Shown piece by piece: positions 46,088 to 50,323 of a stretch of 50,323 nt of DNA. Under the pieces are notes generated by a model. That model ran no database searches, was not told the origin of the DNA, and was given only the letters and a program-made list of their open reading frames with translations. Numbering within the stretch: position 1 is the stretch's first letter; the number at the start of each line of letters is the position of its first letter. The position numbers and the translations under genes are program-made. The stretch comes from Myxococcus llanfairpwllgwyngyllgogerychwyrndrobwllllantysiliogogogochensis (lineage in GTDB: Bacteria; Myxococcota; Myxococcia; Myxococcales; Myxococcaceae): NCBI RefSeq assembly GCF_006636215.1, contig NZ_VIFM01000057.1, positions 1-50,323 of the forward strand. The letters are read 5' to 3'.

Positions 46088-46239
46088 GTGTCTCGGCGGA
46101 AAGCTCCGTGTCGTGGCGCCACCTGGGAGTGAAGGCCACAGCCTCGCTGAAAGAAATCGGTGAGCGTGCGAACTCGCACGACGCATTCGGTTCAGTTGAC
46201 GGACGGGGCGCACGGGCCCCGTGCTGTATCTTCCGGGCC

Positions 46240-49005
46240 ATGCGCCAACTCTTGATTCTGCTTCTATTGCTCGCAGCGCCAGTCTGGGCCGCCGTACCCA
46301 CCGGCTTCACCGAGACCGTCTTCCAGTCGAGCACCCTGAATCAGGCCACGGGCATGGCGTGGGCCCCTGATGGCTCGGGGCGCCTGTTCATCACCATCAA
46401 GTCGGGGGCCATCCGGGTGGTCTCGACGGAGAACGGCCTGCCGCAGACGACGACGCCAGGCGGCACCGCGCTGGTGACGAGCCTGTTCGCGACGGAGCCG
46501 GTCGTCCACACCAACAGCGAGTGCGGCGTCATCGGCATCGCGTTCGACCCGAACTTCACGGTCAACCGCTACGTCTACATCTTCGTCACCATCTCCGCGT
46601 CGGAGCAGCAGATTGTCCGCTACACGGACTCCAACGGCACGGGCACGGCGCGCACGGTGATTGTCTCGCGGCTGCCCACTCGCGGAGAGAATCACGACGG
46701 CGGTGGCATCGGCTTCGGGCCGGACGGCAAGCTGTACTTCGCCGTGGGCGACCTGGGCAACGGCACGGGTGTGGATGCGGACCTGACGTCGATGGCGGCG
46801 AAGGTGAGCCGGGCCAACCGCGACGGCACGCCCGCCAACGACAACCCGTTCAACGACGGCGTGGGGCCGAACAACGAGTACATCTGGGCCCGAGGCGTCC
46901 GCAATCCGTTCACGCTGACCTTCCAGCCGAGCACCGGCCTGCTCTGGGTCAACGTGGTGGGCGACGGCTACGAGCAGACCTTCGTGGTGAACCGGCGCAA
47001 CCACGCGGGCTACAACGACTATGAGAACAACCAGCCGGCCGGCAACGACTACATCACCCCCGTCATCAAGTACCGCACCAACAACATCGACACGCGCACC
47101 CTCACCGCGACGGGCGCCGCGCGCGCGGGCGGTATCGCCACCTTCACCACCACCGGCAACCACGGCTTCCGCAAGGGCGAGAAGCTCACCATCGAGGGCG
47201 TGTCGGATGCCTCGTTCAACGGGGACTTCTACGTCGCCAGCGTCCCCAGCGCGACGACCTTCACGCTGACGCAGACGGGCTTGCCCGATGTCGGCAGCGG
47301 CGGTGGCACCGCGAAGACCCAGGCCCTGGGGGCCTGCCTGAACGGCGGCGTCTTCTACGACTCCACGCTCTTCCCGGCCGAGTACCGCGGCAACTACTTC
47401 TTCGGTGACTATGTCTCCGGCAAGTTCGCGCGCGCCACGCTGGCGCAGGACAACACCGTGGCGACGGTGGACCTGTGGGGGACGGAGTTCAGCTCGTATG
47501 TCGACGCGACGGTGGGACCCGACGGCGCGCTGTACACCATCGGCGTCACCAACGGGCGTCTGCGCCGCATCGTGCCCAACGCTCCCGGACAGCGCCTGGT
47601 GGTGACCGGACTCTACCCGCGCGTCGTGGAGGGCGGCCGGGCCACCTTCACCGTGCGGCTGGCGGAGGCTCCCACGGCCCCTGTCGTGGTGGATGCCTTC
47701 AGGGCGGCGGGCGGCAGCACCGACCTGCGCCTGTCAGGTGTCTCCACCTTCACCTTCACGCCGGGGAACTGGAGCGTTCCGCGCGTCGTGACGATTGAGG
47801 CGCTGGAGGACGCGGACGCGGTCGTGGACACGGCCACCTTCACCGTGGCGTCCAGCGGGCTGACCTCCGAGTCCGTGCTCGCGACCACCATCGAGGACAA
47901 CTCCGCGCAGTTCGTGCTCTCGTCCAGCAACGTGAGCATCAACGAGGGCGGGACGGCGACGTTCGACGTGTCGATGAACCGCGCGCCCGCGAGCAACGTG
48001 AGCGTCACGGTGGCGCGCACCGCGGGCGACACGGACCTCACCGTGCAGTCCGGGGCCGCGCTCACCTTCACGACGACCAACTGGAGCACGCCGCAGACTG
48101 TCACGCTGAGCGCCGCCTCGGACGCCGACAACGCGGATGGCGTCGCCACCTTCACCGTGTCGGCGACGGGCCTGGATTCGCGCGCCGTGACGGTGACCGA
48201 GGTGGATGACGAGCCGCTGGCGCCCGTCATCACCTCCACGGCTCCCCTCACCGCGGTGGTGGGCAACCCGTATCGCTACGATGTGGAGGCGCGCGCGAGG
48301 CCGGTGCCCACGTACACGCTCACCACCTCGCCGCCGGGGATGTCCATCGACGCGGCCACGGGCCTCATCTCCTGGACGCCCACCACGGCCATGACGGTGC
48401 CCGTCGAGGTGCGGGTGGCCAACACCGTGTCCCCAGATGCGACGCAGACCTTCTCCATCACCGTGAAGGAGGACGAGGCGCCCCGCGCGGTCCTCACGCG
48501 TCCCACGGCGGAGGAGCGCGTGTCCGGTGCGTTCTCGGAGTTCTACGGCGACTGCATCGACGACTACGGCTGCACGCGCGCGGAGTTCTTCGTCGACGGA
48601 GTGCGGCGCTACGCCGACGAGCGCACGGACAATCACTTCCACTTCGGCGGCGAGCACAACCGCTGGGACACGACGGACCTGGCGCCCGGTGGCCACCTGG
48701 TGAAGTTCGCGGTGGTGGACACCTCGGGGAAGCGGCACGAGGTCGAGGTGAAGGTGTGCGCCGGTGACGGTGACTGCACGCTGGTGCCGCAGGGGCCTCC
48801 GGATGCCGGCTCGGAGCCGGACGCTGGCGTGTCACCTGACGCGGGTTCGCAGCCCGATGCGGGTTCACAGCCCGACGCTGGCCCCAGCCCTCAGTCGCCG
48901 GGGGAGGATGACGGCTGCGGCTGTGGCGCCGCCCCGGTGGGCTCGCTCGCGTGGGTGGCCCTGGCCGCGCTGGCGATGTCGCGCCGACGTCGCCGTCAGG
49001 CCTGA
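46240..49005 (+). CDS. PQQ-type sugar dehydrogenase (GDSH propeller) with Ig-like repeats and MYXO-CTERM tail
   Basis: A 921-residue exported protein starting at ATG 46240, with a signal peptide ending APVWAA. Residues about 25-455 form a soluble aldose dehydrogenase-type propeller (GIAFDPNFTVNRYVYIFVT, ENHDGGGIGFGPDGKLYFAV, EYIWARGVRNPFTLTF, RGNYFFGDYVSG). An extra domain of about 75 residues is inserted at 288-360. Three or four Calx-beta/Ig-like domains follow (VVEGGRATFTVRLAEAP, SINEGGTATFDVSMNRAP, ending about 750). A PDAG repeat and the sorting tail DDGCGCGAAPVGS plus RRRRR complete it. It is surface-anchored, likely oxidising a sugar; PQQ binding was not confirmed residue by residue. 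Confidence 0.88.
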   Translation: MRQLLILLLLLAAPVWAAVPTGFTETVFQSSTLNQATGMAWAPDGSGRLFITIKSGAIRVVSTENGLPQTTTPGGTALVTSLFATEPVVHTNSECGVIGIAFDPNFTVNRYVYIFVTISASEQQIVRYTDSNGTGTARTVIVSRLPTRGENHDGGGIGFGPDGKLYFAVGDLGNGTGVDADLTSMAAKVSRANRDGTPANDNPFNDGVGPNNEYIWARGVRNPFTLTFQPSTGLLWVNVVGDGYEQTFVVNRRNHAGYNDYENNQPAGNDYITPVIKYRTNNIDTRTLTATGAARAGGIATFTTTGNHGFRKGEKLTIEGVSDASFNGDFYVASVPSATTFTLTQTGLPDVGSGGGTAKTQALGACLNGGVFYDSTLFPAEYRGNYFFGDYVSGKFARATLAQDNTVATVDLWGTEFSSYVDATVGPDGALYTIGVTNGRLRRIVPNAPGQRLVVTGLYPRVVEGGRATFTVRLAEAPTAPVVVDAFRAAGGSTDLRLSGVSTFTFTPGNWSVPRVVTIEALEDADAVVDTATFTVASSGLTSESVLATTIEDNSAQFVLSSSNVSINEGGTATFDVSMNRAPASNVSVTVARTAGDTDLTVQSGAALTFTTTNWSTPQTVTLSAASDADNADGVATFTVSATGLDSRAVTVTEVDDEPLAPVITSTAPLTAVVGNPYRYDVEARARPVPTYTLTTSPPGMSIDAATGLISWTPTTAMTVPVEVRVANTVSPDATQTFSITVKEDEAPRAVLTRPTAEERVSGAFSEFYGDCIDDYGCTRAEFFVDGVRRYADERTDNHFHFGGEHNRWDTTDLAPGGHLVKFAVVDTSGKRHEVEVKVCAGDGDCTLVPQGPPDAGSEPDAGVSPDAGSQPDAGSQPDAGPSPQSPGEDDGCGCGAAPVGSLAWVALAALAMSRRRRRQA

Positions 49006-49643
49006 CGGCTGCGTGCCTTGAGCACCGGTGCTCGCCTGGCGGCCTGAATCAGGGTGTCGGCCAGGGCGAGCGCCGGAGCGATGTGGGTCTCCAGCGCCGA
49101 GGTGGATGCGGGGACGCCCCGGTGCTCCGCCTCCAGCAGTCCCGCGACGATGGAGAAGCGCTGGTAGTGACGGTGGGCGCGCAGCAACTGCTCGCCCACC
49201 TGGGGCGTGGTGAGCAGGGCGTGCGATTCCGGCGACAGGCCCTTCAGGTTGAGCGCCGAATCCAGCGCCACGTCACCCAGTTCCTCGTCGCGCACGCTGA
49301 ACAGCTTCAGGAACTTGTCGCCCAGCCCCTCGGTTTCCAGGTGCAGCTCCTGGGGCACCACGTCGCTCACGTCCAGGCGCAGCACCATCACGTGGTACGA
49401 GCCCTGGTTCTGGCCGCGGACCTCGGTGAGCAGGGAGAGCTGCCGGTCCTGGTGGAGCCCCTGCACTTCCATGAAGTCCTTGGACTGGGTGAAGCTCCAG
49501 CCTCTCCGCGTCGCGAAGACGAGCCACGCCTTGCGCTGCCGACGCTTGTCCCTGGCGGCGAGGGCGAGCACGAGCACGACGAAGAGCACCATGCCCAGGA
49601 GCGCGAGCCATGGGACGAGCGTGGATTCCATGCGGGAAAGCAT
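48996..49643 (-). CDS. Single-pass membrane protein of unknown function
   Basis: A 215-residue protein with one N-terminal TM helix (about 10-28), a basic cytoplasmic patch (RDKRRQRKAW) and a soluble domain of mixed alpha/beta pattern containing ATRRGWSFTQSKDF. I do not recognise a family; small DUF3137-like anchored proteins have a similar arrangement. ATG 49643 or ATG 49631 could be the start; neither has ideal spacing to the upstream GGGGGG. The end overlaps the convergent dehydrogenase gene by 10 bp. The 224-bp gap to sbcD shows nothing else. Confidence 0.68.
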   Translation of the reverse strand: MLSRMESTLVPWLALLGMVLFVVLVLALAARDKRRQRKAWLVFATRRGWSFTQSKDFMEVQGLHQDRQLSLLTEVRGQNQGSYHVMVLRLDVSDVVPQELHLETEGLGDKFLKLFSVRDEELGDVALDSALNLKGLSPESHALLTTPQVGEQLLRAHRHYQRFSIVAGLLEAEHRGVPASTSALETHIAPALALADTLIQAARRAPVLKARSRQA

Positions 49644-49867
49644 CCCCCCGAGAGGACGGGCTCGGCCAGTCTCCCTGTCGGGTTCACCGCGCCCCCAGGA
49701 CGCGTGGGGCCGGGTGGGGTCGCAAAGGCGCGAAATTCCAGGGGCTTGCCCGCATGTCAGAGGGAGCGTGTAAGGGAGCAGGCGCCCGGCGCTTGGAGCA
49801 GGCGGCTTCCCCGGAGGAGGCTGCCGGGCGGCCTGAGTGCCGTGGGGTGAGGGAGGGTGAACGCGGG

Positions 49868-50323
49868 ATGCGCTTGCTGCACACGTCGGACTGGCACCTG
49901 GGACACACGCTGTACGACGTCTCGCGGGAGGCGGAGCACGGCGCGTTCCTGGAGTGGCTGCTGGACACGCTGGAGGCCCAGGCGGTGGACGCGCTGCTGG
50001 TGGCCGGCGACATCTTCGACACCTCCAACCCCAGCGCGGAGGCGCAGGCGGCCTGGTACCAGTTCGTCGCCAAGGCCCGGCGGCGGCTGCCCCGGCTGGA
50101 CGTGGTCGTCATCGGTGGCAACCACGACTCCGCCGCGCGGCTGGATGCGCCGGACCCGTTGTTCGCGGCGCTGGGCGTGAAAGTGGTGGGCGGGCTGCCG
50201 CGTGCCGTTCACCTCATCAACGTGGTGTTGGACCTTGGCCCAGCGAGGCTCAGCGGTGCCGTCCTGCATGACGCTGTCGCGAGCGGTTCGTGTTCCACGT
50301 GGAACGCAGAAGCCGTTCACGTG
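49868..50323 (+). CDS. sbcD: Exonuclease subunit SbcD, N-terminal part (runs off window, tail atypical)
   Basis: The frame is open from ATG 49868 to the window edge (152 codons). Residues 1 to about 112 match the Mre11/SbcD metallophosphoesterase: phosphoesterase I TSDWHLGHTLYDVSREAEH, motif II VAGDIFDTSNPSAEAQ, and motif III IGGNHDSAARLDAPD. SbcD with SbcC processes hairpins and double-strand ends. After about 50204 (GGLPR) the translation loses resemblance to SbcD, and codon choice shifts to more A/T-ending codons. Either a genuine insertion or an assembly junction interrupts the gene here. The remaining gene, if intact, lies outside. Confidence 0.82.
   Translation, partial: MRLLHTSDWHLGHTLYDVSREAEHGAFLEWLLDTLEAQAVDALLVAGDIFDTSNPSAEAQAAWYQFVAKARRRLPRLDVVVIGGNHDSAARLDAPDPLFAALGVKVVGGLPRAVHLINVVLDLGPARLSGAVLHDAVASGSCSTWNAEAVHV
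50292..50305. promoter_or_regulatory. parS-like palindrome
   Basis: GTTCCACGTGGAAC is a perfect 14-bp palindrome that differs from the widespread chromosomal parS core (GTTTCACGTGAAAC) at one symmetrical pair. GTTCACGTG follows at 50315-50323 and could start a second site outside the window. It lies in the 120-bp stretch that does not look like sbcD. ParB binding is inferred from shape only. Confidence 0.5.

Noticed and set aside
46166..46224. Short hairpins GTGCG/CGCAC and GCACGG/CCGTGC before the sugar dehydrogenase
   Set aside because: Stems are short, have no T-tract, and are common by chance at this GC content.

Overview
The window is high-GC DNA (roughly 70%) with GTG/ATG starts, dense ATGA overlaps and long shadow ORFs in every frame. 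Two proteins end in a MYXO-CTERM sorting tail (Gly-Cys motif, hydrophobic segment, Arg cluster). Together with the many lipoproteins, the NtrC-type regulator, the TPR-CHAT protein and the glutaminyl cyclase, this points to a myxobacterium of the Myxococcus/Corallococcus type. All calls come from reading the sequence; no database search was run.

Layout. 1-4259: the end of a membrane protein, a secreted glutaminyl cyclase, and an overlapping sensor kinase/NtrC-type regulator pair with a perfect 13-bp dyad upstream. 4480-19630: a vitamin B12 neighbourhood. A minus-strand operon encodes a secreted beta-propeller, a NodU/TobZ-type carbamoyltransferase, a BtuB-like TonB receptor and a Cys-rich beta-propeller lipoprotein. 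It is followed by cobyric acid synthase (cobQ), a divergent btuF-btuD-btuC-like ABC importer, and a minus-strand cobT-cobS-cobC run that ends in a cytochrome P450. The lipoprotein next to the BtuB-like receptor recalls the BtuB/BtuG arrangement of Bacteroides. 19978-23107: a lipoprotein with an M15-type zinc-peptidase motif, a TPR protein, a YdjM-like membrane protein and a small Cys-motif protein. 23273-26696: a MarR regulator and an EmrA/EmrB-type efflux pair ending at a very strong terminator. 26811-27899: a polysaccharide-lyase-like protein with a MYXO-CTERM tail.

28359-34610 is the most unusual region. A membrane-anchored TPR-CHAT protease is followed by a JmjC-like oxygenase, a monocistronic 58-residue small protein, an ECF sigma factor, and a translationally coupled zinc-finger anti-sigma factor. 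The extracytoplasmic part of the anti-sigma factor is a paralogue of the N-terminal half of the CHAT protease and ends exactly where the protease continues. This suggests a sigma/anti-sigma/CHAT-protease signalling module.

34763-40104: an acyl-CoA synthetase and a complete oxidative pentose phosphate operon (zwf-pgl-gnd). 40310-46087: a collagen-like lipoprotein, two GT-C-type multi-pass membrane proteins and a PlsC-like acyltransferase. 46240-49643: a PQQ-type sugar dehydrogenase with Ig-like repeats and a MYXO-CTERM tail, and a small membrane protein. 49868-end: the start of sbcD, whose family similarity stops abruptly about 120 bp before the window edge. That tail contains a parS-like 14-bp palindrome.
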